A stretch of DNA of 64,000 nt. It comes from Skermanella aerolata KACC 11604 (GTDB taxonomy: Bacteria; Pseudomonadota; Alphaproteobacteria; Azospirillales; Azospirillaceae). The stretch spans positions 53,769-117,768 of the forward strand of contig NZ_AVFK01000026.1 of the NCBI RefSeq assembly GCF_000936425.1, read 5' to 3'. The notes under the pieces were generated by a model. That model was not told the origin of the DNA. It worked only from the letters and a program-made list of their open reading frames with translations, and ran no database searches. A program made the translations under genes and the position numbers. Of this stretch, positions 8,800 through 18,112 are shown piece by piece (positions within the stretch are counted from its first letter, which is position 1; the number at the start of each line of letters is the position of its first letter).

Positions 8800-10174
8800 A
8801 TTTTTCCCGATACTTCCGCACCACCCGGAGGGCGATGATGTTCAGGGTGAGGGTGACGGTGAAGAGAACGAGGCCGAGGCCGAAGGCCGACAGCGTCTTG
8901 GCGCTGTCGAACTCCTGGTCGCCGACCAGGAGCGTCGCGATCTGCACGGTGACCGTGCTGACGGCGTCCAGCGGATTGCCGGTCAGGTTGGCAGCAAGGC
9001 CGGCGGCCATCACGACGATCATGGTCTCGCCGATCGCCCGGCTGACCGCCAGCAGCACGGCGCCGACGATGCCGGGAAGGGCGGCCGGCAGGACGACGTT
9101 GCGGATGGTTTCAGACTTGGTGGCGCCGAGGCCGTAGGAGCCGTCGCGCAGCGACTGGGGCACCGCGTTGATGATGTCGTCCGACAGCGAACTGACGAAG
9201 GGGATGATCATGATGCCCATGACCACGCCGGCGGCCAGCGCCGATTCCGAACTGACGCCGAAGCCGAGGCTCTGGCCGACGTCGCGGACGAAGGGCGCCA
9301 TGGTCAGCGCCGCGAAGAAGCCGTAGACGACGGTCGGGATGCCGGCCAGGATTTCCAGGATGGGCTTGACGGTGCCGCGCACCTTGGAGGGCGCGTATTC
9401 CGACATGTAGATGGCGCTCATCAGGCCCAGCGGCACGGCGACGGCCATCGCGATGGCGGCGATCAGCAGGGTGCCGGTGAAAAGCGGCACCGCGCCGAAC
9501 GCGCCGTCGGACGCCACCTGATCGGCGCGGATGGCCGTCTGCGGGCTCCAGTGCAGGCCCAGCAGAAATTCGGCCGGCGGGACCTTGGTGAAGAACCGGA
9601 TCGCTTCGAACAGCAGGGACAGCACGATCCCCACGGTGGTCAGGATCGCCACCAGCGAGCACAGGATCAGGATGACGTTGACGACCTGCTCGACTTGGTT
9701 GCGTGCCCGCAGTTTCGGATGGATGCGGCCTTTGGCGAAGAACAGGCCGGCGCAGGCCAGGGCCAGCATGACGACGGCCAGCGCCCCGTTGCCGATGCCG
9801 CGCAGGTGGTTGTAGTAGTCGGCGGCTGCCGTCAGGGCCGGTTCCGGAACTCGGCTGGTGATGTTGCCGTAGGCCAGATTGTGGATGTCGACCATGATCA
9901 GGTTGATTTCCTGCGCCGACAGCGACGTGATCGAAGCCGGCAGGCTGGCCCGGACCATGTTGTTGACGACGATCCCCTCCAGCCCGGTCCACAGGGCGAA
10001 CAGGATCAGCGCCGGCAGCCCTACCCACATCGCCACATAGAGCCCGTAGTAGGACGGCACCGAATGCAGCCTGGAAAGCCTGCCGCCGGCGGAAGATACC
10101 GCCGTCGTCCTGCCGAGCTGGAATCCAGCGAACGACAGGAGCAGAAGCACCAAAAGGAATGTTGTGACTGGCAT
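8792..10174 (-). CDS. pstC: Phosphate ABC transporter permease PstC
   Basis: A 460-residue inner-membrane permease that pairs with PstA to form the phosphate channel. It starts with a hydrophobic helix (VTTFLLVLLLLSFAGFQLG) and has a second N-terminal membrane segment, a periplasmic insertion, and then the six-helix permease core. The coupling-loop region is GLGATKSETIRNVVLPAALPG. Like the pstA product it is longer than the E. coli protein because of extra N-terminal sequence. It is separated from pstS by 96 bases that hold a very stable hairpin (10227-10263), consistent with lower expression than pstS. Confidence 0.95.
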   Translation of the reverse strand: MPVTTFLLVLLLLSFAGFQLGRTTAVSSAGGRLSRLHSVPSYYGLYVAMWVGLPALILFALWTGLEGIVVNNMVRASLPASITSLSAQEINLIMVDIHNLAYGNITSRVPEPALTAAADYYNHLRGIGNGALAVVMLALACAGLFFAKGRIHPKLRARNQVEQVVNVILILCSLVAILTTVGIVLSLLFEAIRFFTKVPPAEFLLGLHWSPQTAIRADQVASDGAFGAVPLFTGTLLIAAIAMAVAVPLGLMSAIYMSEYAPSKVRGTVKPILEILAGIPTVVYGFFAALTMAPFVRDVGQSLGFGVSSESALAAGVVMGIMIIPFVSSLSDDIINAVPQSLRDGSYGLGATKSETIRNVVLPAALPGIVGAVLLAVSRAIGETMIVVMAAGLAANLTGNPLDAVSTVTVQIATLLVGDQEFDSAKTLSAFGLGLVLFTVTLTLNIIALRVVRKYREKYD

Positions 10175-10226
10175 CGGGACCGTTCGGTATGTCGGGACGA
10201 AGCTAAGGGACAGGGAATCGCCCGTC

Positions 10227-10263
10227 GGGGCCGGGCGGAGCGACAGACGCTCCGCCCGGCCCC
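10227..10263 (-). promoter_or_regulatory. Long perfect hairpin between pstS and pstC
   Basis: A 16-base perfect, nearly all G/C stem (10227-10242 with 10248-10263) closes a 5-base loop, starting 7 bases after the pstS stop. No T-tract follows on the minus strand, so it is not a standard intrinsic terminator. An intercistronic stem of this kind typically protects the upstream message from 3' exonucleases and reduces read-through. That would give more PstS than permease. Confidence 0.75.
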
Positions 10264-10270
10264 GTGGCGA

Positions 10271-11308
10271 TTACATCGTGACGGGGGTCAGGTTCAGGAT
10301 GTCGGTCCGGACCTTTTCGCGCTTGGCCTTGGGCAGCGGGATCAGTCCCTTGGCTTCCAGATAGCCTTCCTCGCCGAATGCGCGCTCGCTGGTGTACTCG
10401 GCCAGGAACTCCTTGATGCCGGGGATGACATCGACGTGCTGGCTCTTGACGTAGACGAACATCGACCGGGCGACCGGGTACTTGGCGCTGGCGATGGTGT
10501 CCAGATCGGGGGCGACGCCGTTGATCTTGGCGCCCTGAAGCTTGTCGAGGTTCTGTTCGAGGAAGCTGTAGCCAAACACGCCGTAGGCATCCTTGTTGGC
10601 GACCAGCTTCTGGACGATCAGGTTGTCGTTCTCACCGGCTTCGACATAGCCGCCGTCCTCGCGGATCTGGCTGCACACCGCCTTGGCTTGATCGGCCGGC
10701 AGGGCCTTCACTTCCGGGAACTGGGTGCAGCCGACATCCATCACCAGTTCGACGAAGGCGTCGCGGGTGCCGGAGGTCGGGGGCGGACCGAGGACCTCGA
10801 TCTCCTTGTTCGGCAGCGCCGGGTCGATGTCGCTCCACTTCTTGTAGGGGTTCGCCACGACCTGACCATTGACGACGACCTGCTTGGCGAGCGCCTGCCA
10901 GATCTGCTTGATCGTATAGTCGGTGTGGGTGGCGCCCTTGGAGCTGGCGAAGACGATGCCGTCGAAGCCGACTTCCAGCTCGCTGACGGCGGTTACGCCG
11001 TTGGCGGCGCAGCCTTCAAGTTCCGACTTCTTGATCCGGCGTGACGCATTGGTCAGGTCGGGATGGCCGACGCCGACGCCGGCGCAGAACTGCTTGATGC
11101 CGCCGCCGGTGCCGGTGGACTCGACGACCGGCGTCTTGAACTTGCCGCCCCGGCCGAAGGTTTCGGCAACCGCGCTGGTGAACGGGAATACCGTGGACGA
11201 GCCGACGATGCGGATCTGGTCACGGCCCTGAGCCTGCGCTCCGCCCATCAGTGCGGCGGTCGAAGCGAAAGCGGCCAGTGCCGCTACGGCGAGCTTCTTG
11301 TTGATCAC
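10271..11308 (-). CDS. pstS: Periplasmic phosphate-binding protein PstS
   Basis: A 345-residue high-affinity phosphate-binding protein of the Pst importer. I take GTG at 11308 as the start. It is preceded at 7 bases by GGAGGA and begins a classical signal peptide (INKKLAVAALAAFASTAALM, cleavage after AQA). The longer open frame to 11470 would place ~54 unlikely residues before the signal peptide. The phosphate-binding motifs IVGSSTVFPF near the N-terminus and TSGTRDAF in the middle are present. A Pho box lies 127 bases upstream at 11435-11452. It heads the pst operon. Confidence 0.95.
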   Translation of the reverse strand: MINKKLAVAALAAFASTAALMGGAQAQGRDQIRIVGSSTVFPFTSAVAETFGRGGKFKTPVVESTGTGGGIKQFCAGVGVGHPDLTNASRRIKKSELEGCAANGVTAVSELEVGFDGIVFASSKGATHTDYTIKQIWQALAKQVVVNGQVVANPYKKWSDIDPALPNKEIEVLGPPPTSGTRDAFVELVMDVGCTQFPEVKALPADQAKAVCSQIREDGGYVEAGENDNLIVQKLVANKDAYGVFGYSFLEQNLDKLQGAKINGVAPDLDTIASAKYPVARSMFVYVKSQHVDVIPGIKEFLAEYTSERAFGEEGYLEAKGLIPLPKAKREKVRTDILNLTPVTM

Positions 11309-11434
11309 GATATAGTCCTCCGACGAATTCGCCAAAATACGGGCCAAAAGCCTGAATTTGCCGCGGCCTTGCAACTGACCGGCGGGCTTGCGGCGGACCA
11401 TAGCGTTCAACGGCGATACAATTACTACAGGGAG

Positions 11435-11452
11435 ATGACAGTTTCGTGACAC
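11435..11452 (-). promoter_or_regulatory. Pho box controlling pstS
   Basis: On the minus strand this reads GTGTCACGAAACTGTCAT: two 7-base direct half-sites, GTGTCAC and CTGTCAT, separated by GAAA. It matches the known PhoB consensus of two CTGTCAT repeats with a 4-base spacer at 12 of 14 positions. A TAGTAATT stretch lies 8 bases downstream, where the -10 of a PhoB-dependent promoter is expected. The site falls between phoR and pstS, so pstS has its own inducible promoter. Confidence 0.88.
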
Positions 11453-11488
11453 AGGCCGATTGTGCCGCAAAGCCCTTCGTTACCGGCG

Positions 11489-12919
11489 TTACGCCGCCGA
11501 ACCGCCGGCCCGCAACGAATCGTCCGCCTCGAGCGTCTCGTCGGCAGCGACGGGCAAAAGGACGGTGAAGGTGCTGCCCTTGCCGACGTCGCTCTCGATC
11601 GTCATCTGGCCCCGGTGCCGGTTGACGATGTGCTTGACGATGGCAAGTCCGAGGCCAGTGCCGCCGAGCGCCCGGCTGCGGGCGGGATCGACCCGGTAGA
11701 AGCGTTCGGTCAGCCGGGGCAGATGGGTCCGGGCGATGCCCTCGCCACAGTCCGCGACCGCTATCGAGACCATGGGCTTGCTCCGCCGTCCTCCGGTCGA
11801 TGCCAGGGTGACCCGTACTTCGGTATTGTCGCGGGTGTACTTGATCGCGTTGTCGATCAGGTTCTGGAAGACCTGGGCGAGCTGGTCGTCGTCCCCGATC
11901 ACGGCGGGAAGCCGTTCCGGCGCTGTCAGGACCAGCCGGATCTTCCGGGCAGCGGCCTTCAGCTCCAGCGCCGCGACGGCGCTGCGCGCGATCATCAAGG
12001 GATTGGCCCGGCCGGTCGGCGGGGTATGCTCGTCCAGCTCGATCTTGGAGAGCGAAAGCAGGTCGTTGACCAGACGCGCCATGCGGCCGGACTGGTCGTG
12101 CATGATCGTCAGGAAGCGGTCGCGAGCGTCAGGATCGTCGCGCGCCGGCCCCCGCAGCGTTTCGATGAAGCCGAGCAGCGTCGCCAGCGGCGTCCGCAGT
12201 TCATGGCTGGCATTGGCGACGAAATCGGCGCGCATCTGTTCCGACCGCTTGATCGCCGTCATGTCGTGGAAGGTCAGGATCGCGACCGTGCCGGTGCTCT
12301 TGCGCCCTTGCCCCCGGTACGGCGTCACCCGCGCTTCGAATACCCGCTCGACGGGAACCGGCAGGCTGAACTCGACGCTCCGCGACGAAGCGCCGCCCAG
12401 CACCGCATCGACGGCGCCCAGCAGATGGGGGTTGCGGAGCGTCGCGGCCAAATCCCGCTCCGCCATGCGGTCGCCGAACAGCCCACGCGCGGCGGCATTG
12501 GCCTTGATGACGCCCCGATCCTGCGCCAGCAGGATCAGCGGGTCGTGCAGCGCCTCCAGGATCTGCTCGTTCGCTTCCAGGCCGCTACGCAGTTGGCCGT
12601 TCTTATCCAGCCAGTCCGTATGGATCCGGGCTACGCCGGCCGCGAGCAGGCGGGCCGTCGGCGATGCATCGAACGGCAGGCTGTGGTTCTGTTCGGATTC
12701 CTTCAGCGACTCGATATAGGACGCGACCGCCGTCACGTCGCGCCGGTAGATCCTCGTTGCCAGCACGGCTGCCGCCAGTGAGGCAAGAACGCCGGTCACG
12801 GCCGCTCCGGCGGTGATGAGGCCGAGTACCGCGAGCGTACCCAGAATGACGGCGAGCGCCAGGAGGAACGGGCTGCCGAGCAGGAAGGGCGTCGTGGCTG
12901 GAACTACCTTTGATTGCAT
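11489..12919 (-). CDS. phoR: Phosphate regulon sensor histidine kinase PhoR
   Basis: A 476-residue membrane-anchored kinase that phosphorylates PhoB when phosphate is short. Two closely spaced N-terminal membrane helices (residues ~15-55) are followed by a linker, a PAS domain (~115-215, around LHDPLILLAQDRGVIKANAAA) and the HisKA domain with phospho-acceptor His near 238 (NASHELRTPL). The HATPase domain follows, with N box (NLIDNAIKYT), G1 (VADCGEGIA) and G2 (GTGLGLAIVKH). There is no sizeable periplasmic domain, as is typical of PhoR, which senses through PstSCAB-PhoU. It lies upstream of pstS and is read in the same direction. Confidence 0.95.
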   Translation of the reverse strand: MQSKVVPATTPFLLGSPFLLALAVILGTLAVLGLITAGAAVTGVLASLAAAVLATRIYRRDVTAVASYIESLKESEQNHSLPFDASPTARLLAAGVARIHTDWLDKNGQLRSGLEANEQILEALHDPLILLAQDRGVIKANAAARGLFGDRMAERDLAATLRNPHLLGAVDAVLGGASSRSVEFSLPVPVERVFEARVTPYRGQGRKSTGTVAILTFHDMTAIKRSEQMRADFVANASHELRTPLATLLGFIETLRGPARDDPDARDRFLTIMHDQSGRMARLVNDLLSLSKIELDEHTPPTGRANPLMIARSAVAALELKAAARKIRLVLTAPERLPAVIGDDDQLAQVFQNLIDNAIKYTRDNTEVRVTLASTGGRRSKPMVSIAVADCGEGIARTHLPRLTERFYRVDPARSRALGGTGLGLAIVKHIVNRHRGQMTIESDVGKGSTFTVLLPVAADETLEADDSLRAGGSAA

Positions 12920-13071
12920 GGTCGTACAAGCAAGATCGTTTCCTGGTCATTGTCGGCTTCTTATCCGACCGACACTACACCAGTTCCGCCCCGTTCCGGC
13001 AGGCGTCACAAAACATTAATGCGGGAAGGGATGGAGAGCCCTCCGCCATGACGGCGAAAGGCTCCCCCGGA

Positions 13072-15345
13072 TCACCACTGGAGCGAGTCGTGCGCCGCCA
13101 GCGCCGCCGCGTTGACGATGTCGGACACGGAAGCGCCCATCTGGACGACCTGCGCCGGCTTGTCCAGGCCGATCAGCAGCGGGCCGATCAACTGGCCGCC
13201 GCCCATTTTCTGAAGCAGCTTGGCGCCGATGTTGGCGGCGTGCAGCGCCGGCATGATCAGCACGTTGGCCGGTCCCGACAGACGGCAGAACGGGTAGAGC
13301 CGCTTCATCAGGTCATGGTCGAGCGCCACGTCGGCCGACATCTCGCCGTCGTATTCGAAGTCGATCCGGCGCTGATCGAGCAGCGCCACCGCGTCGCGGA
13401 CGTGTTCCGCCCGGCCGCGCATGTACTGCCCGAAATTGGAGAAGGACAGGAACGCCACGCGCGGCTCGTGGCCCATCTGCCGCGCCTTGGCCGCCGTCTG
13501 GATCGCGATCTCGACCAGCTCTTCCGAGGTCGGCAACTCGTTCACCGTCGTATCGGCGATGAAGACGGTCCGCTTGCGCGTCACCACGACCGAGACTCCG
13601 AAGGCGCGCTGGTTGTTGCGCGTGTCGATGACGGTCGTGATGTCCTTGTAGCAGGTGGCGAAGCTGCGGGTCAGTCCGGTCACCATGGCGTCCGCGTCGC
13701 CCTGCGCCACCATCAGCGCCGCGAAGACGTTGCGGTCCTGGTTGACCATGCGCTGGCAGTCGCGCTGGAGCGTGCCTCGGCGCTGGAGCCGGCGGTAGAG
13801 GTAGTCGGTGTAGCGGTGGTTGGCGTCGGACAGGCGGGCATTATGGATTTCCAGCCCGTCCTGGTCCGGCTTGAGCCCGAGCGCCGTCAGCTGCTCCCGG
13901 ATGATCTCCTCCCGGCCGATCAGGATCGGCGTGCCGTAGCCGGCGGCGCGATAAGCCAGGGCCGCCCGGATCGAGCGGTCTTCCTCGCCCTCGGCGAAGA
14001 CGACGCGCCGGGGGTTGGCCTTGACCTTCTCGAAGATGAGCTGGAGGCTGTCGGCGGTCGGGTCGAGCCGGGTGCGCAGGCAGTTGCGGTAGCCGGCAAC
14101 GTCGATGATCGGCTTCCGTGCGACGCCGCTTTCCATCGCGGCCTGGGCAACCGCCGCCGGGATCGTGACGATCAGGCGGGGGTCGAACGGCACCGGGATG
14201 ATGTAGTCGGGACCGTAGCGGAGCCGGCGGCCGGCATAGGCCGCATCGACCTCGTCCGGGACGTCCTCGCGCGCCAGCACCGCGATGGCGCGGGCGGCGG
14301 CGATCTTCATCGCGTCGTTGATGGTGGACGCCCGGACGTCGAGTGCGCCCCGGAAGATATACGGGAAGCCCAGGACGTTGTTGATCTGGTTCGGGTAGTC
14401 GGACCGGCCGGTCGCGATGATGGCGTCGGAGCGGACGGCGCGCACCTCTTCCGGCGTGATTTCCGGATCGGGGTTGGCCAGCGCGAAGATCATCGGCTTC
14501 GGCCCCATTGACCGGACCATGTCCTGGGTGACGGCGCCCTTAGCCGACAGCCCGATGAACACGTCGGCGCCTTCCAGCGCCTCGGCCAGCGTCCGCGCCT
14601 CCGTCCTGACGGCGTGGGCGGATTTCCACTGGTTCATGCTGTTGGTGCGGCCCTGGTAGATCACGCCCTTGGTGTCGCACAGGATGACGTTCTCATGGGG
14701 CAAGCCCATGGACTTGAACAGCTCGACGCAGGCGATGGCGGCGGCGCCGGCGCCGTTGACAACCATCTTGATGTCTTCGATCCGGCGGCCGGTCAGGTGC
14801 ATCGCGTTGATCAGGCCGGCGGCGGCGATGATCGCGGTACCGTGCTGGTCGTCATGGAAGACGGGGATGTCCATGATCTCGCGCAGGCGCTGCTCGATGA
14901 TGAAGCAGTCCGGCGCCTTGATGTCTTCCAGGTTGATGCCGCCGAAGGACGGCCCCAGGAAGCGCACGCAGTTGATGAACTCCTCGACGTCCTGTGTATC
15001 GACTTCAAGGTCGATGCCGTCGACGTCGGCGAAGCGCTTGAACAGGACGGCCTTGCCCTCCATGACCGGCTTCGACGCCAGTGCGCCCAGGTTGCCGAGG
15101 CCGAGGACCGCCGTGCCGTTGGAGATGATCGCGACGACGTTGCCCTTGGCGGTGTAGTCGTAGACGGTCGAGGGCTCTTCCTGAATGCGCAGGCATGGCG
15201 CCGCGACGCCGGGAGAATAGGCCAGCGCCAGATCGCGCTGGGTGGTCAGCGGCTTGGTGGGGGCGATTTCCAGCTTGCCGGGGCGTCCGCTCGAATGGAA
15301 AAGGAGTGCCTCTTCGTCAGTGACGCGCTTATCTTGGTCGGCCAT
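13072..15345 (-). CDS. maeB: NADP-dependent malic enzyme with phosphotransacetylase-like C-terminal domain
   Basis: A 757-residue cytoplasmic enzyme that decarboxylates malate to pyruvate, generating NADPH. The malic-enzyme half (residues ~1-430) carries SPGVAAPC, the metal-site region FHDDQHGTA, and the dinucleotide fold [10 protein letters not shown]. The second half (~430-757) resembles phosphotransacetylase ([24 protein letters not shown]). In the MaeB family this domain is regulatory, with acetyl-CoA as inhibitor, rather than catalytic. The length is typical. It lies 152 bases upstream of phoR with no functional link, and a 251-base region precedes it. Confidence 0.96.
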   Translation of the reverse strand: MADQDKRVTDEEALLFHSSGRPGKLEIAPTKPLTTQRDLALAYSPGVAAPCLRIQEEPSTVYDYTAKGNVVAIISNGTAVLGLGNLGALASKPVMEGKAVLFKRFADVDGIDLEVDTQDVEEFINCVRFLGPSFGGINLEDIKAPDCFIIEQRLREIMDIPVFHDDQHGTAIIAAAGLINAMHLTGRRIEDIKMVVNGAGAAAIACVELFKSMGLPHENVILCDTKGVIYQGRTNSMNQWKSAHAVRTEARTLAEALEGADVFIGLSAKGAVTQDMVRSMGPKPMIFALANPDPEITPEEVRAVRSDAIIATGRSDYPNQINNVLGFPYIFRGALDVRASTINDAMKIAAARAIAVLAREDVPDEVDAAYAGRRLRYGPDYIIPVPFDPRLIVTIPAAVAQAAMESGVARKPIIDVAGYRNCLRTRLDPTADSLQLIFEKVKANPRRVVFAEGEEDRSIRAALAYRAAGYGTPILIGREEIIREQLTALGLKPDQDGLEIHNARLSDANHRYTDYLYRRLQRRGTLQRDCQRMVNQDRNVFAALMVAQGDADAMVTGLTRSFATCYKDITTVIDTRNNQRAFGVSVVVTRKRTVFIADTTVNELPTSEELVEIAIQTAAKARQMGHEPRVAFLSFSNFGQYMRGRAEHVRDAVALLDQRRIDFEYDGEMSADVALDHDLMKRLYPFCRLSGPANVLIMPALHAANIGAKLLQKMGGGQLIGPLLIGLDKPAQVVQMGASVSDIVNAAALAAHDSLQW

Positions 15346-15596
15346 ACGTTTCCTCTTGGATGACCCGCGAACCGGCTATCGGGCGACGGCGGGAAATCGG
15401 TGGTGGGGGTTCCTTGTCCTGCCACCTCGACCGAAGAGCGGGGTGGGTCGGAGAAACCCGTTATGTTAGGGTGGACGGTAGCATAGTGAATTGGCCGCGC
15501 AACCCGCTTGTATTCGCATGACTGGCTTGTGCAAAGCAGCAATTAACCGTTAATGCGTTAATGGCTGCGGCAATCTGCATTTGAAGGGCGCCAGGA

Positions 15597-15854
15597 ATGT
15601 CTTTGAGAACCGCCGTACCCGCCTTGGCAACCCTGATTCTACTCTCATCCTGCTCCGGCAGCGACAATCAGCCGCGGTGGGAACCGACCGCCGGGACGCA
15701 GGCCGTTGCCGAAAGCGAATGCGGCGAGCAGGTGGACATCAAGATGCAGCTGCGCGGATACCCGCGCCGTCCCAGTCCGGAAACACCCCAGTTCTCCTAT
15801 CGTCGCGAAATCTTCGCAAAATGCATGCGCGACAAAGGGTATCAGGAGGAGTGA
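15597..15854 (+). CDS. Small putative lipoprotein
   Basis: An 85-residue protein of unknown function. Residues 1-18 form a lipoprotein signal peptide (LATLILLSSC) whose lipobox cysteine should be lipidated. The mature part is short and hydrophilic, with two more cysteines (SECGEQ and AKCMRDKGY) that could form a disulfide. The CMRDKGY ending is often seen in small cell-envelope lipoproteins. A modest ribosome-binding site (CCAGGA) lies very close to the ATG. It is flanked by the divergent maeB and the convergent permease gene, so it is probably transcribed alone. Confidence 0.65.
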   Translation: MSLRTAVPALATLILLSSCSGSDNQPRWEPTAGTQAVAESECGEQVDIKMQLRGYPRRPSPETPQFSYRREIFAKCMRDKGYQEE

Positions 15855-15898
15855 AGGCGGGTCGGGACGGCGCCTGACGTTTCAGTTCAGTGCTCCGG

Positions 15899-17293
15899 CT
15901 ATTCGGCCGGTTCCGCCTGCTGTACGGCCGCCAGGTCGTCTTCCTCGACATGCTCGGGGCGCATCAGAGCGTAAAGGCCGAGGATGCCGCCAAGGATACC
16001 TGCCGCGATCAGCGGGGCCTGCCAGTCGCCGGTGACGAAGCGGTTGACCAGCAGGACGGAGCAGACGATGGCGCCCATAACAGGCACGAAGACCGGAACC
16101 TCGAACCCGCCGGTCGGCTCGCCCGGACGAAGCTTCAGGATGACCAGGGCGCTGTTGACGATGGCGAAGACAAGCAGCAGGAGCAGCACGGTGGCGGACG
16201 CCAGTTGCGTGATGTCGCCCATCAGCGCCAGCCCCGTGATCAGCGCCAGCAGCACCAGCACCGCCATGTGCGGCGTGCGCCGGGTCGAGTGGACCTTCCG
16301 CAGGAAGCGCGGCAGCAATCCCTGCTGCGCCATGCCGTAGGCCAGCCTGGACGCGGTGACGTAGTTGAGCAGCGCCGTGTTGGTGACGGCGAAGATCGTG
16401 ATGGCGAGGAACGCCACCGGCGGGAACCAGGGTGCGGCGCGCACCACCACTTCGGTCAGCGGACCGGCGGCCGAGGACAGCTCCTGCCAGGGGACGACCG
16501 AGACGGCGGTGATGGAGACGGCGATATAGATCAGCGTCGCCGCGACCATCGCCAGGATGATGCCCCAGGGCAGCACCTTGCGCGGGTTCTTGACCTCTTC
16601 CGCGACGTTCAGCGTGTCCTCGAACCCGATGAAGGAGAAGAAGGTCAGGACGGCGCCCTGCATCAGCAGCAGGGCCGTGATGCCGCCGACGCCTCCATCG
16701 GTCGGAGGGGGAGTTTCCAGCAGATCTGTAGAACCCCAGTAGCTCATGCCGACCGCTATCACGAGGATCAAGCCGAACGCTTCGACGGTCGTGCAGACGA
16801 TGTTCAGCCACATGCACTCCCGGATGCCCCGGAAGACGATGCCGGCCAGCAGCAGCAGGAACCCCAGGGCGATCAGGGTGACCGGCACGCCGTCCAGGAA
16901 GGTCAACTGCTGAAGGTTGGCGGCGACCACCCGCGACTGCGTCGCGACGGAGGTGAGGCCGGAGCACATCACCGCCAGCCCGACCACATAGGTCAGCATC
17001 GACTGCCGGTACGCCCGCTGCGTAACATAGGCGGCACCCGCCGCCTTCGGATAGCGGGATGCGATCGAGGCATAGGACAGCCCGGTGAGCATCGCCGCGA
17101 CCATGCTGACCAGGAAGGCCAGCCAGATCGCATTGCCCATCTCGCCCGCCGCCTTGCCGATCAGGCCGTAGATGCCGGCGCCAAGCATGCTGCCCAGCCC
17201 ATAGAACGCCATCTGCACCATGCCGATCGACCGCTGAAGCGGTGGCCCGTCCGTACCCGTGCCAGCCTCGGTTCCCGAGTTCGATGATGTCAT
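15899..17293 (-). CDS. APC-superfamily amino acid permease
   Basis: A 464-residue inner-membrane transporter with about twelve hydrophobic segments. The N-terminus carries the APC hallmark GLGSMLGAGIYGLIGKAAGEMG, equivalent to the substrate-binding break in helix 1, followed by YASIASRYPKAAGAAYVTQRAY in helices 2-3. It resembles the basic/neutral amino-acid permease groups, but the substrate cannot be read from the sequence. It is a single gene with ~150 bases upstream in which no clear promoter was recognised. The C-terminus is acidic and cytoplasmic. Confidence 0.88.
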   Translation of the reverse strand: MTSSNSGTEAGTGTDGPPLQRSIGMVQMAFYGLGSMLGAGIYGLIGKAAGEMGNAIWLAFLVSMVAAMLTGLSYASIASRYPKAAGAAYVTQRAYRQSMLTYVVGLAVMCSGLTSVATQSRVVAANLQQLTFLDGVPVTLIALGFLLLLAGIVFRGIRECMWLNIVCTTVEAFGLILVIAVGMSYWGSTDLLETPPPTDGGVGGITALLLMQGAVLTFFSFIGFEDTLNVAEEVKNPRKVLPWGIILAMVAATLIYIAVSITAVSVVPWQELSSAAGPLTEVVVRAAPWFPPVAFLAITIFAVTNTALLNYVTASRLAYGMAQQGLLPRFLRKVHSTRRTPHMAVLVLLALITGLALMGDITQLASATVLLLLLVFAIVNSALVILKLRPGEPTGGFEVPVFVPVMGAIVCSVLLVNRFVTGDWQAPLIAAGILGGILGLYALMRPEHVEEDDLAAVQQAEPAE

Positions 17294-17451
17294 GGTCAGC
17301 CCCCCGCTGTCGGTGAAACCACTGTGCCCGGCGCCTGATCGGCGCTACTGAAGATGGTTCAACAGCAGGAACAAGGAAAAAGCTCAGGTGGTATAGCGGC
17401 GCGAAAGCAGCGGGGACCTCTACTTTATGAAGATGCAGAGTATGAGCAGGA

Positions 17452-17748
17452 TCAGGCGCCGGTCAGCATGTCCAGGGCCGCCACGATGGCGGTGTCCTCC
17501 GGTTGCAGGTTACCGACACAAGGGCCGAGTTCGGAAATCCGGACCGCCCCGGCGAACTGGGTGACCATGATGTGCGGCTGGCCCTCGATGGTGAAGATCG
17601 GATTGAGGCTGCCGGCGGGCCGTGGCGCATCATTCGGCGGCAGCAAGGGTGCTACGAAGCGCGTGTTGAGGTCGCGCAGGATGTTGGCTTGCAGGTCGAG
17701 CAGATAACCGGGACCGTCAAGGCGGCGGTGAACGTCGAAACGACCCAT
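17452..17748 (-). CDS. ccdB: CcdB-family toxin
   Basis: A 98-residue protein matching the CcdB toxin family, whose F-plasmid member poisons DNA gyrase. It begins GRFDVHRRLDGPGYLLDLQA, contains the core TRFVAPLLPP, and ends with the helix DTAIVAALDML, equivalent to the gyrase-contacting C-terminus. The ATG overlaps the ccdA stop by one base (TGATG at 17750-17746), giving the antitoxin-first, coupled order typical of ccd operons. It is controlled by the promoter/operator at 18011-18057. This is a chromosomal copy, and its activity is not demonstrable from sequence. Confidence 0.9.
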   Translation of the reverse strand: MGRFDVHRRLDGPGYLLDLQANILRDLNTRFVAPLLPPNDAPRPAGSLNPIFTIEGQPHIMVTQFAGAVRISELGPCVGNLQPEDTAIVAALDMLTGA

Positions 17749-18002
17749 CAATAAGGCCGGTGCTTGGCTAGCGGAAGGCCATGGGCCTCGACGTAGGCGT
17801 TCGAAGACTCGATAGCCTCGCGGTTCTCCTCCAGCCAGCGCTTGTCGCGCAACTCGGCAATCTGCTCCGCCAGACCGCGTTCGCAAGCTCGCGACACATT
17901 GATGCCCAAGGTCTTGGCCTGCTCCAGCAGATCACTGTTGAGACTGACGTTGGTCGGCCGTTTCGGAGCGGAGGCATCGAACTGACGGCGGATATCGGGC
18001 AT
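17748..18002 (-). CDS. ccdA: CcdA-family antitoxin
   Basis: An 84-residue antitoxin. The N-terminal part (KRPTNVSLNSDLLEQAKTLG) is a ribbon-helix-helix DNA-binding domain that should repress its own operon. The C-terminal part (DKRWLEENREAIESSNAYVE) is the typical CcdB-neutralising segment. I place the start at 18002 because GGAG lies 6 bases upstream and because the recognised promoter (-10 at 18034-18029) would start transcription near 18022. That excludes the more upstream ATGs at 18026 and 18017. It is translationally coupled to ccdB. Confidence 0.88.
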   Translation of the reverse strand: MPDIRRQFDASAPKRPTNVSLNSDLLEQAKTLGINVSRACERGLAEQIAELRDKRWLEENREAIESSNAYVEAHGLPLAKHRPY

Positions 18003-18010
18003 CGGTTTCT

Positions 18011-18057
18011 CCATGGTCATGCACATTCATTATGCGCATGACCATGGGCATTAGCAA
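18011..18057 (-). promoter_or_regulatory. ccdAB promoter with overlapping operator palindrome
   Basis: Read on the minus strand, TTGCTA (18057-18052) and CATAAT (18034-18029) are separated by 17 bases, a reasonable sigma-70 promoter. A perfect 12-base inverted repeat, CCATGGTCATGC at 18011-18022 with its complement at 18036-18047, covers the -10 and start region. It continues inward as CAT/ATG with one mismatch. The position fits autorepression by CcdA or the CcdA-CcdB complex. Confidence 0.75.
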
Positions 18058-18112
18058 TAACTGCCCTGATCTTCTGTTGGAAACACAGTTCGACGGCGCA
18101 GCAGGGTTCTGC

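Noticed and set aside
11309..11470. Longer N-terminus for PstS
   Set aside because: It would put ~54 non-signal residues before an excellent signal peptide and would overlap the Pho box. The GTG with GGAGGA at the right distance is a better start.
12920..13071. Possible Pho box or promoter upstream of phoR
   Set aside because: TTTTGTGACG resembles one half-site only; no second repeat at the correct spacing and no convincing -10.
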